Positions 8,542 to 19,100 of a stretch of 64,000 nucleotides of DNA are shown here, piece after piece. The stretch's first letter is position 1; every line of letters starts with the position of its first letter. The DNA is from Promethearchaeota archaeon (GTDB lineage: Archaea; Asgardarchaeota; Lokiarchaeia; Sigyniarchaeales; SOKP01). The stretch covers positions 372,001 through 436,000 of the forward strand of contig JAUWGH010000001.1 in assembly GCA_030606485.1 (NCBI GenBank). Reading direction: 5' to 3'. A program made the translations under genes and the position numbers. The notes below the pieces were generated by a model that saw only the letters and a list, made by a program, of their open reading frames with translations, was not told where the DNA came from and ran no database searches.

Positions 8542-9048
8542 AGAGAAGAAACTGATTATGTAGAAGCAATTGAGGCATTTAAAGAAATTAATTTTGTAAT
8601 TATCGAACCTTGGGGAAGATCAATAGATCATTTAAGGCTTACTATAATTGGAAAACCAGGAACTCCATATAATGGGGGTAGATTCTTGTTTGAGATAAAA
8701 ATGCCTGAGAACTATCCTTTTGCACCTCCATATGTTTATGCCCATACTTTAATGTGGCATCCTAATATCGACTCTTCAATTCCACCAGGAAAATTGAATA
8801 TCTGTCTTGATCTTATAAATCCCGATCTTGTAGGTAAGGTTGATGCCTCTACTGGAGCTTCAGGATGGACTCCTTCTAAAACTTTAACAAATATTGTTGA
8901 ATCATTGAAGGGAATAATGCATGTGGAACCACCATTTTTTAATCCTGGCGATCCTTTAAATCATGAAGCGGGAGAACAATATTTTAGACAAAAATCGAAA
9001 TTTGATAAAAAAGCAGAGAGCTGGACAAAGAAATACGCTATGGATTAG
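8539..9048 (+). CDS. Ubiquitin-conjugating enzyme E2 (UBC fold), probable non-canonical ATT start
   Basis: Numbered from the ATT, the protein has 169 residues. The UBC fold is easy to follow: helix 1 (EETDYVEAIEAFKEI), strands WGRSIDHLRLTIIGKPGTPYNGG, the PENYPFAPPYVY turn, the HPN motif (74-76), catalytic Cys89 in NICLDLI, and SGWTPSKTLTNIVESLKGIM with the following helices. An insert of about five residues lies between HPN and the Cys. E2s receive ubiquitin from E1 on this Cys and pass it to a lysine. The E1-like gene lies 750 bases away on the other strand. No ATG, GTG or TTG exists between the in-frame TAA at 8533 and 8686; a start at the TTG at 8686 would delete helix 1 and two strands. 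Confidence 0.85.
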   Translation: MREETDYVEAIEAFKEINFVIIEPWGRSIDHLRLTIIGKPGTPYNGGRFLFEIKMPENYPFAPPYVYAHTLMWHPNIDSSIPPGKLNICLDLINPDLVGKVDASTGASGWTPSKTLTNIVESLKGIMHVEPPFFNPGDPLNHEAGEQYFRQKSKFDKKAESWTKKYAMD

Positions 9049-9159
9049 AAATTTTTTATAGAAATATCTTTAAAGACTTCATTTTTCTTTTCTTTTCTTT
9101 CAAAAATTAATCCTCCATAATAATAAATGAATAAAAAATAAAAAAAAATAAATAAATTA

Positions 9160-9783
9160 ATGTTACTAAGTGAATTATTGGATTTTCCAAAAGATTTGCG
9201 AGTAGTAGTTTTTGATTTTGATGGAACTCTAGTAAAATTACATGTTGATTGGGATGCTCTGCGTAAATTACTTAGTGATAAATATATGGATGATTTTGGA
9301 GAAGAACAAACATTTAGTAGAATTACTTTAGGTTTAGAAAAAGTTGTAGCGAGAGGAGATCCCGAATTAATTGAATCTTATATTCGAACTATTGAAAAAT
9401 TTGAAAGAGATAATATAAAAGAATATACCTTCTTTGATGAAATCGTTTTTTTTATCGAGAATTTAGAAAAGTTGGGATTGAATTCAAATATAAAATTCGC
9501 AATTTTTTCTTTAAACTTTCGTTCAACAATTTTTTCTATTTTGTCTAAACAGAATCTCTTAGGAAAATTCCAATATATTGTAGGAAGAGAAGATGTTGTT
9601 GAATGGAAACCTGATCCTGAAGGTCTTTTTAAAATTCTGAAACACTTTAATATTTCTAGCGAACAAGCTATTTATATAGGGGATTCTGAGTTTGATATGG
9701 AAGCAGGCAAAAATGCCAAAATAAAAACTTACTTGATTGATAAATTCATAGCGAATATTAAGAAAGCAAGGAGTAAAAAATAG
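9160..9783 (+). CDS. HAD-superfamily phosphatase, phosphoglycolate phosphatase-like
   Basis: This 207-residue protein shows the four HAD motifs: VFDFDGTLV with nucleophile Asp19 and acid Asp21, a Ser in FAIFSLN, a Lys in VEWKPDPEG, and GDSEFDMEAG with the metal-binding acids. A helical cap of about 70 residues (C1 type) follows motif I. Relatives hydrolyse small phosphate esters such as phosphoglycolate; the natural substrate is unknown. The gene lies between E2 and the E1-like gene and is convergent with the latter, with 16 bases between the two stops. The position may be chance, since no HAD step is known in ubiquitin activation. Confidence 0.85.
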   Translation: MLLSELLDFPKDLRVVVFDFDGTLVKLHVDWDALRKLLSDKYMDDFGEEQTFSRITLGLEKVVARGDPELIESYIRTIEKFERDNIKEYTFFDEIVFFIENLEKLGLNSNIKFAIFSLNFRSTIFSILSKQNLLGKFQYIVGREDVVEWKPDPEGLFKILKHFNISSEQAIYIGDSEFDMEAGKNAKIKTYLIDKFIANIKKARSKK

Positions 9784-9799
9784 AGTATCATTAAAAGTT

Positions 9800-11392
9800 T
9801 TACAGATAGGAAACGATTACATTATATTTTTTTATTTCTAATTCACCAATATCTTTACCTAAAGGCGTAAGTGTTACAACGTCATTACTCGTTATTTTTA
9901 GGCTTTGTAATAGAGCTTCAGGATCTTTAAAAGTGGGAATTGAGGGATGCCAAAGAATCTCTTTATTCATTGAATTCGTGATCATCCACTTTTCGGAATC
10001 TAATTTATAACCAGAAACATCCAATGCACTAAAAATGTCTTTAACCTTTGAATTAAATGGAACTACAATACTAACATTTTCCTCTCCTTCAATATCCCCA
10101 CAATCAATGCAATCTTCTCGTTTAAACACAGGAACCTGTTCGAATATCCCATAAATTCCGCTATAATTTACATAAGGAGGATCCATGGGGGGACCAATAT
10201 CCCTTCCCTTTGCTCTAAATATTAATTTTAGTGCCTCTTGGGATTGAATACTTGCGATAATTGAACTAACAGTCTGAACCGCAGCGATTTTATTTCCTAA
10301 AATATTTTCCATATCTTCAAATACATAATTTGGACCGAAAGTATCTCGAATATTAATCTTCCACTTTTGTATTTCTTCTTCTGATAATGTTGATAATTGC
10401 TCATCAGAGAGGTTTTCTTTAAAAACTCGTTCTCGTAATAATTCTAATTCCTCTTTAGCTAATTCCATTAATTTATATATATCCTCATCATTATCCAAAT
10501 CTGGCATCCATCCATATTTCTTTTCAAAATTTAACTCTGCTTTTAAAACACAATGATTTCTATTTCTCGGAATACCCTTTAATGTGCATGCTGCAATTAG
10601 TTTATCATCAGGTGGTGGAATAGGAACTAGACACCGATAACAAGCTGTTTGATCAAGATAATCTTCAGAATATTTTTCATCAAACTCATTTTCAACTTGC
10701 TGGCGAACTTTTTCAACAACCGGCTCTATAAATTGAGATTTTAATAGAGATATTCGCTCCTCAAGCTTTTCTATACTTTCTTGAGCAGCAAAATATTCAC
10801 TGTATTCTTCTTCAGATAAATCCCATAATTTTTCTTGTGCTATTTTATCTATAACTTTTTCTCTCTCATGGAATTTTATATTTGAGCCTTTTGGGATAAT
10901 GTTTTGAACATGACCCTCAAATCCTACAGTACCACCCTCAACCATTGGCTTTTTTAATCTTAAAGCAATCTTGTTTAAATCCATTCTTGCTCTAACATTA
11001 TCTAATGCAGCAATAATAACATCCGATTCTTCATACACCTTCATTGGAAGATTTTGTAATTTTTCGAAATAATACTCAACTTCGAGAAACGGAGCCATCA
11101 GTTTTAAACGCTCTGCAGCAACCTCAACTTTTGTTCTACCCTCATCTCCTGCATGAAACAACATTTGTCTTGAGAGATTTGAGGTTTCAATTTTATCCAT
11201 ATCAACTAAAATTAATTTCCCTATACCCATTAAAGCCAAATCCTTAGCAATCTCGCACCCCAAGGCTCCGATTCCAATAATTAAAGCACTGCTCCGTTGA
11301 AATGTCTCTTGATCCCAGCCTTCAACGAGCTGCTGACGAGCATACATCTTTCTTTCTTCTAAGGAAAATTCCCTTTTTTCCCTCGGTTCCAT
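9800..11392 (-). CDS. E1-like ubiquitin-activating enzyme (UBA3/Uba2-like) with C-terminal ubiquitin-fold region
   Basis: The adenylation domain begins at about residue 15 (YARQQLVEGWDQ), with the nucleotide loop GIGALGCE (40-47), VDMDKIETSNLSRQMLF (63-79) and Lys88. A helical insert of about 70 residues (175-245) is charged. The Cys domain holds CYRC (251-254) and the catalytic candidate Cys269 in AACTLKGIPR, matching the CTI/CTLK...PR segment of UBA3 and UBA1. A second pair CIDC (428-431) completes a zinc site. The last 90 residues resemble the E2-recruiting ubiquitin fold. The enzyme would adenylate a ubiquitin-like protein and hold it as a thioester for the nearby E2. Presence of the Cys and ubiquitin-fold parts separates it from MoeB/ThiF. 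Confidence 0.93.
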   Translation of the reverse strand: MEPREKREFSLEERKMYARQQLVEGWDQETFQRSSALIIGIGALGCEIAKDLALMGIGKLILVDMDKIETSNLSRQMLFHAGDEGRTKVEVAAERLKLMAPFLEVEYYFEKLQNLPMKVYEESDVIIAALDNVRARMDLNKIALRLKKPMVEGGTVGFEGHVQNIIPKGSNIKFHEREKVIDKIAQEKLWDLSEEEYSEYFAAQESIEKLEERISLLKSQFIEPVVEKVRQQVENEFDEKYSEDYLDQTACYRCLVPIPPPDDKLIAACTLKGIPRNRNHCVLKAELNFEKKYGWMPDLDNDEDIYKLMELAKEELELLRERVFKENLSDEQLSTLSEEEIQKWKINIRDTFGPNYVFEDMENILGNKIAAVQTVSSIIASIQSQEALKLIFRAKGRDIGPPMDPPYVNYSGIYGIFEQVPVFKREDCIDCGDIEGEENVSIVVPFNSKVKDIFSALDVSGYKLDSEKWMITNSMNKEILWHPSIPTFKDPEALLQSLKITSNDVVTLTPLGKDIGELEIKKYNVIVSYL

Positions 11393-11500
11393 AATACCTA
11401 CAACTTATTAGATTAAAAATAAAATTACATAATTCATATAATTATTAACTTTTATTTTTATTCAATAAGTAAATCAATTTTTTATGGATAAATGTAATTC

Positions 11501-13081
11501 ATGTTTCGCTATTCAAAGGGGTGCAAACAATTTTTAAATAAAAAATGGATTTTCTTCTGGTTAATAGTAATCTGGCTTAATTCTCCCTATCTTTTTTTAA
11601 TGAATCATTTAAATCAAATAATTTTCCCATTTAATCCAAATTATAATTTAGATCTTCAAACGGAGCAAGTACCCATTAAGGCAGCTGCTGTCTCTCAATT
11701 TCAAGTGGGCGATTTATTTGGCTTAAATAAATCTTATTACGATGGAGATTTAAGCGGAAAAAATTCAACTATTGCAATATTCGATACGGGAATTTATCCA
11801 TATCATGATGTTTTCACAAATAATGGAAATAACTCTTGGAATGAAAAAATCGTTGCGTTTTATGATGCTTTTGAACAAAAAGAAAAAAGCCCGGAAGATA
11901 TTCAGTGGCACGGAACATATGTCTCATCAATTGCAGTAGGAAATTCATCAAAATATCTTGGGATAGCCCCTGGGGCAAAGTTAGCAGGTGTAAAAGTATT
12001 TAAATTGTCTGAAGAGGGTGATGAATTAATATCATCCATAAACGCGATTGAAAATGGGATTGATTGGATTCTTGAAAATAAGAATAAATATAATATTAAA
12101 ATAATAAGTTTCAGTTTTGGATTAGAGGCTTCATCAGATAGTAATTCAATCAAACTCTTAAATTCAATCACAGAATCTCTGATTGAAGCAGGAATTGTTG
12201 TGGTAGCAGCTGTAGGAAATGATGGAGAAGAGGGAACAGGTTTTCGCACAATTACTTCTCCAGCTGATGCAAAATCGGTTATTGGTGTAGGTGGTGTGAA
12301 AAGCAACGGTATGATGTATCCAAAAAGTAGTAAAGGCCCTTCTAGTGAAGAAATTATTAAACCAGATTTATGCGCACCCGCTGTTGGTATATATGGAGCT
12401 AAAAAGGATGATTTTGGAAGTAATCATACATATATATACGCTTCAGGAACATCTGCAGCAACTCCTATGGTTAGTGGATTAGTATCATTAATGCTTGAAA
12501 AAGATCCTTCTTTAACACCCCTTGAAGTAAAAAGCATTATTTCTTTAACTTCCATAAAAACTATTTATCCAAGAGCTATCAAAGATAATTATCAAGGATG
12601 GGGAATGATTCAAGGTTATGCTGCTCTAGATGCACTAGACCAATATATAAGTTTTGAAAATAATAATAGTGTTAGTTTTTCCTTAGGAGATAATTATAAT
12701 CAAAAAAAAGTGTGGTGCAGAAAAATCAACCTACAAGGTGGAATGCATTATTTTTTTGATTTAGCCCTATTAAATGATGCAGAAGCAGAGCTTTATATTT
12801 TTGATACAACACCTAATTATTATGGAGAACCTATAATAACTGCTTCAACCATTAACCAATTCGATTTCTATAGAAGATGCGGAATTTTTATACCAAACAA
12901 TCATGAGTATTTCTTAGTTGTAAAATTGATATTTGGCAGTGGTTCAGGAAATTTTTTATTATCAATAATTTTTGATTATAGATTATTAATTATAGTAGCA
13001 ATTTCGGCTCTAATGATAGTTGGAATAATTTATATAAACCGAGATCTTAAAAAATCCATTATTGAAATAAAAAACATTTAA
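11501..13081 (+). CDS. Membrane-anchored subtilisin-like serine protease (S8)
   Basis: The 526 residues hold the whole S8 triad: Asp95 in IFDTGIYP, His137 in WHGTYVSSIA, Ser318 in SGTSAATPMVSG, and the oxyanion Asn240 in AAVGNDG. A hydrophobic segment at 14-34 acts as signal or anchor, residues 35-75 may be a short propeptide, and 385-490 form a beta-rich C-terminal domain with TTPNYYGEP. A second membrane span lies at 495-515 (LLIIVAISALMIVGIIYI), followed by a basic cytosolic tail. The protease domain therefore faces outside. It probably processes surface proteins or feeds on extracellular protein. It is divergent from the E1-like gene, with 108 bases between the starts. Confidence 0.92.
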   Translation: MFRYSKGCKQFLNKKWIFFWLIVIWLNSPYLFLMNHLNQIIFPFNPNYNLDLQTEQVPIKAAAVSQFQVGDLFGLNKSYYDGDLSGKNSTIAIFDTGIYPYHDVFTNNGNNSWNEKIVAFYDAFEQKEKSPEDIQWHGTYVSSIAVGNSSKYLGIAPGAKLAGVKVFKLSEEGDELISSINAIENGIDWILENKNKYNIKIISFSFGLEASSDSNSIKLLNSITESLIEAGIVVVAAVGNDGEEGTGFRTITSPADAKSVIGVGGVKSNGMMYPKSSKGPSSEEIIKPDLCAPAVGIYGAKKDDFGSNHTYIYASGTSAATPMVSGLVSLMLEKDPSLTPLEVKSIISLTSIKTIYPRAIKDNYQGWGMIQGYAALDALDQYISFENNNSVSFSLGDNYNQKKVWCRKINLQGGMHYFFDLALLNDAEAELYIFDTTPNYYGEPIITASTINQFDFYRRCGIFIPNNHEYFLVVKLIFGSGSGNFLLSIIFDYRLLIIVAISALMIVGIIYINRDLKKSIIEIKNI

Positions 13082-13106
13082 ACAGTTATAAATTAAAATT
13101 TAAGAA

Positions 13107-16100
13107 TTATTTTTTCTTTGATTTTTTGGCAGCATCTTTTATCCATTTATGTAGCTCTTTAAGTTCTTCCTTGGTTTTTTGTTTTTCTTTCTCTATTGCT
13201 TTTTGTTCCTTGTCCTCTTCAGCTTTTGCAATTTCTGCTACCAAATTTTGTTTAATTTTAATCATTTTTGTTAACTCTTTTGCAAAACTAGCAGCATCTG
13301 ATTTTATTTGTTCTTTAGTAACAACTTGAATACTTTCTTGTTCTAATCGTTGTTGTCTTAATGATTTGATAATGTCATCTGAAATTGCTGAAATTTCCTT
13401 AACTGATTGTATTTTCATTGTTTCTTCTTCTATTCGACGCTGTTCTTCCAATCCTTTTTGTTTTAATAGTGCCTCTTGAGCTCTTTTAATTTCTTCCTGT
13501 ACTATTATTGCATTTTCTTCTAATTTCTTAGTAGTCTCTATTTCCTTTTCAATATATTTTATCTGTTCAAACCAGCCAATACTTTTAAATTTTTCAACAG
13601 CCTGATCAAATTGTTCGTAAGCAAAATTAAACTGGTGCATTAAAACTGATTTTTTTGCATCATCAAGAAGATTAAAACCCTCTTGTTGAAGTTTTTCTCG
13701 TTGTTCTTGTTCAAATTTAAATGCTTCAAGCTTTATCCGTTGTTCTTCTTGAACTCTTTGAACTTCTAGCTTTTTTCTTAGAATTTCCTGCTTAAATTTC
13801 TCATATTCTTCAGCAGCACGAATTCGAGCCTCTTCTTCTTGTTTTTGTTGAGTGATAAATTTTTGTTTTTCTTCTCTTAAATTTCTGATTAAAGCGTCTA
13901 TATTCGCAATTTCTGGCTCCCAATTTATCTCTAAAAGAACATTTCTTGCTTCTAAATATAACTCAATTGATTTATCAAAATCAGGAGGGAATTCCTTTAA
14001 AAATTTATCAGCATTCTCCAATAAGGTAAATGCAACTTCTCTACGACTTTCTACTTTTTTAATTAATTCTTCTCTTTGCTTTAGAGCCAAATATTTTGCT
14101 CTTTTCATTTCCTCTTCTTGACGTTGACGTTCTTCAATAATTGTTCTAAGCTCGGCTTCTTCTCTTTCTCTCTGGAGTTGGGCTTCCTTTTCTTGTTGTA
14201 TAATTTGTTCTTGTTCTAACTTTCTCATTTGTACTTTTCTGATCATCTCATTGATTGACTCTAAGGGATATTGAATTTCACTTAGAATTAATGAAGCTTT
14301 TAGGTATGTTTCAATTGCTTCATCAAAGTTACCAGTCTTAATAAATTGTTCTGCTTCTTCTAGTACCTTGAATGCTTCGTTTCTTCGTTGTTCAAAACGA
14401 GTTTGTAATTTTTCACGTGATACAATAGCTTTTAACTTCTCCATCATTCTTTCTTGTTCCAATTGAACTTTTTGGGCAATCTCCCCTTCAAGGTACTTTT
14501 CTTCTTCTTCTCTTTGGAGCGCTGCTTCCATTTCTATATGTTTAAGCTGTTCTTGCTCTAATTTTTTATTCTGAACTTTTTTAATCATTTCATTAATTGA
14601 ATCGATAGGATATTGAATCTCGCTAAGAATTAACGTGGCATTTCTATAAGCACTAATCGCTAATTCATATTTTCCGGAGTTGGTTAATCGTTCTGCCTCT
14701 TCTAGCACTCTAAATGCTTCTTCTCTTCTTTGTTCGCGATAATCTTTAATTATTTCTTGTGCTTCAAGCGCAATCTTTTTTGACCTCATTTTTTCTTTCT
14801 CAAGCTTTATATGATAAACAATTTCCCTTTGAAATCCTTCTTCTTCTAATTGTTTCTGAATTTGAATCTCTCTTTCTCTTTGACGTAATTCTTCTTGTTC
14901 CCTTTGTTTTAATTTGATTTTTTGAATCATATCTTTTACAACGTTTGATGGGAATTGAATTTCACTTAAAATTATATCGACTTGACGGTATAGTCTTAAT
15001 GCTTCCTCAAAATTTTCTTCTTTCGTCTTTTCTTTAGCTTTATCTATAATGTCAAATCCTTCCTTACGCCTATTTTCACGATGAGCAAGTAATTCTTCCT
15101 GAGTCTGAATAGCAATTTTTTTTGCTAACATTTTCTGTCTTTCATTCTCAATACTTCGTGCGATTTTTACCTGAAAGTCTCTTTCCTCTGCATCACGTTT
15201 AACTGCTAACTCAATTTGCTGTTGTTTGATTTGTTCAATTTCGAGTTTGCGCTTATTTAAATTATCTAGTGTGTCTTGAATTACTTTTAGATATGGTCCT
15301 TTCCATCCTATTTCATTAAGAATTCTCATAGCAGATATGTGTATTTCAATAGCATCATCTAATTTATCTCTTTTTATATATGTATCTGCAACTTCAAGCA
15401 TTTTTAGCGTTTCATTTTGCCTTAAATAATTTGCTTCTGATAAAACCTTTTGTTGTTCTTGAATATATTGTGCCATTTTTATTTTTTCTGCGTTCATTAC
15501 CTTCATTTGCACAATATTGTATTGAAATTCTCTCGTTTCTTGTTCCCTCCTAAGCGCTTCTTCTCTAGCTTTTTGCTCCAAAAGTTCTCTTTCCTTCTTT
15601 CTCCTTTCAAGTTCCCGAATAGCATTTTGAATATTTCTTAATTCCTCAGTCCATTGAATTTCAGCCAAAATTATTGAAGCCTCGTGATATTTCTCTATAG
15701 CGGCATCAAAATTTCTCTTAATTGTAAACTGTTTTGCTATATCTAAAATATTGAATGCTTCATTCTTTCTTGTTTCTCGATATTCCATTTCTTTTTCATA
15801 TTCTCTAAGCATAATTTCTTTTTCTTTGAGTCTTTTCTCTTCTCTTTTCAATTCTTGAGTAATCTCTTCCTGAAAACGTCGGTATTCAAGCTCTCTCTGA
15901 GTAGCTGCTTCAATTTCTCTCTGTCTCATTTGCTCTTCTTCTATTTTTCTAATGTGAAGTTTTCTAATCATTTCATAAATTGCATCAACTGGATATTGAA
16001 TTTCAGTTAGATAAAGAGCTGCTTTGCGATAAGTTTCAATAGATAAATCTAAGTTTCCTCTTTTTATTAAGAGTTCCGCTTCATCTAATATTTTAAATAC

Positions 16101-19100
16101 TTCATCTCGGCGTTTTTCTCGGTATGCCCTTATATTTTCTTGAGTTTCAATCTCAATTTCCTTCACTATCATCTTCTCTCTCTCAAGTGCTACCTGATGA
16201 GCAATTTCTCTTTGAAATGCCTCTTCTTCTAATTGTCTTTTAATTTGAAGTTCTTTCTCTTTTTGACGTAATTCCACTTGTTCCTTTTGCTTCATCTTGA
16301 TTTTTTGTATCATTTCTCTTACCGCATATGATGGAAATTGAATTTCACTTAATAAAATATCAGCTTGGCGATAAAGCGTTAATGATTCATCAAATTTTCC
16401 AGATTTAGTTAGTTCTTCTGCTTTATCCATAATATCAAATGCTTCCTTACGTCGATTCTCTCGATAAGTAATTAATTCTTCCTGAGTTTGAATATCTATT
16501 TTTTTTACCAGCATCTTCTTCTTTTCAGACTCTATACTTTGAGCAATTTTGGCTTGAAATTCTCTTTCCTCTGCTTCACGTTTAGCTGCTAATTGGATTT
16601 GATGTTGTTTTATTTGTTCAACTTCAAGTTTGCATTGAGTTAAATTATCAAATGTATCTTGGATTACTTTAAGATAAGAACCCTTCCATCCTATCTTATT
16701 AAAAATTTCTACTGCTGACCTATAAATTTCAATAGCATCATCTAATTGACCTCTTTTTATATGAGTATCTGCAACTTCAAGCATTTTCAACGCTTCATTT
16801 TGCTTTTTTAGTTGTTGTTCTGATAAAACCTTTTGCTGTTCTTGTATAAATTGTGCCATTTTTATTTTATCTTCTTCACTCTTTTTCATTATAGAAATTT
16901 TTTGCTGAAATTCTCTTATTTCCTCCTCTTGTTTGAGAGCTGCCTCTCTTAGTTCTAGTTGCCAAAGATCTCTTTCTTTCTTTTTCTTATTAAGCTCACT
17001 AATTGCATTTTGAATGTGTTCTAATTCTTCTGTCCATTGAATTTCTGCTAAAATTATTGAAGATTCATGATATTTCTCAATAGCCGCATCGAAATTTCCC
17101 CTCATTGTTAAAATTTGTGCTGAATCTAAAATATGAAATGCTTCCTCTTTTCTCATTTCCCGATATTTTACTTCTTCTTTAAACTCTCTGATTGCAATTT
17201 CTTTTTCCTTTAATCTTTCCCGCTCCTTTCTTAATGCCTCAGTAATCTCAGTTTGAAATTTCTTTGCTTCTAATTCTCTCCAAATTGCATCTTCTCGAGC
17301 TTTTTGTTCCCAAAACACTCGTTCTTTCTTTTTGTATTCAAGATCGCGAATTGCATTCTGAATAAGAGCTAACTCTTCTGTCCATTGAATCTCAGCTAAA
17401 ATAATCGATATCTTATGATATTTTTCTATAGCTGCATCAAAATCTCCAGCAATAGTCAATTTTTCAGCTTTATCCATAATCTTAAATGCCTCATCCCTCC
17501 TTTTTTCTCGATATTCTTTTTCTTGTTCATATCCCCTAAGTGCAATCTCTTTTTCTCTTAATTTTTCACGCTCTTTTCTTGAAATTTCAGCAATCTTTTC
17601 TTGAAATTCTCTCTCTTCAAGCTCTCGTTTAATTGCTTCTTCTCGAGATTGTTGTTCCCAAAGTTCTCGTTCTTTCTTTCTATTTTCCAGTTGGCGAATT
17701 GTATTTTGAATAAGTGTTAATTCTTCTGTCCATTGTATTTCCGCCAATATTATAGAAGCTTCCCGATATTTCTCAATTGATGCATCAAAATCTCCTCTAA
17801 GTGTTAATAACTTTGCTGAATCTAACACATCAAAAGCTTCCTTTTTTCTATCTTCACGATATTCTACTTCAGCTTCATATTCTATGAGTGCAATTGTCCT
17901 TCTTCTTAATCTCTCACTCTCTCTTCTTAATTCCCAAGCGATTTTATCCCGAAATTCTCTTGATTCTCTCTCCCTTTGGGCTGCCAGTTCAATTTCTCTT
18001 CGTTTAAGTTCCTCTTGTTCAACCTTTTTTAACCGAACCTTTCTAATCAATTCATGAATCGAATCAACAGGATATTGTATTTTACTTAAAAGAAGCACGG
18101 CATTTCGATATGCATTAATTGCCGGCTCAAAATTCCCGATTTTAGTTAAATCCTCCGCCTCATCCAATATCTTAAATGCTTCCTCTCGTTTTTGCTCACG
18201 ATATACTTCTATCTTCTCGCGTGTTTCGATTGCTATCTTCTTCACCATCATCTTCTTTCTCTCAAGTGCTAACTGACGAGTAATCTCTTTTTGAAATGTT
18301 ACCTCCTCTAATTGCCTATGAATTTGAAGTTTTCTTTCTTTCTGTAATAACTCCTTTTGTTCCTTTTGTTTCAATTTAATTTTCTGTATCATTTCTTTAA
18401 CAGCATGTGAGGGAAATTGAATTTCACTTAAAATAATATCAGCTTGACGATAAAGCTCTAAAGCTTCATCAAAATTTCCACGTTTTGTTAAAATCTCCGC
18501 CTTATTCATTACATCAAATGCTTCAGTACGCTTTTTTTCTCGATAAGCAAGTAATCGTTCTTTAGTCTGAGCCGCGATTTTTTTAACAAACATTTTTTTC
18601 TTTTCTAACTCAATATTATGAGTAATTCTTGCTTGAAATTCTCTTTCTTCACCTTCATGTTTAACCGCTAATTCCTTCTGTCGCTGTAGCTCTTGTGTGA
18701 TTTCAATCTTACGTCTATTTAAATTTTCTAGTGTATCTTGGATTACCCTAAGATAAGGGCCTTTCCAGCCAATTTGATTAAAAATTTCTATTGCCGATTT
18801 GTGAATTCTAATAGCCTCATCTAAATTTCCTTCCCTTATATGCTCATCTGAACTCTCGAGCATTTTCAATGCTTCTTCTTGTTTCTTTAATTTCTGCTCT
18901 GATAAGATTTTTTTCTGTTCCTGAATATATTGCGCAAATTTAACTTTCTCTTCTTGCTGACTTTTGATTAAAGCAATTTCATGCTGAAATTCTCTTGCTT
19001 CTTGTTCCCTTTTGATAGATTCCTCTCTTACTATTTGTTCCCACAGTTCTTTATCTTTCTTTTGTTGCTCAAGTTTGCGTATTGCACCTTGAATAAGTGC

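Noticed and set aside
8686-9048. Short E2 form starting at TTG 8686
   Set aside because: It would lack helix 1 and two strands of the UBC fold that are plainly encoded just upstream in the same frame.
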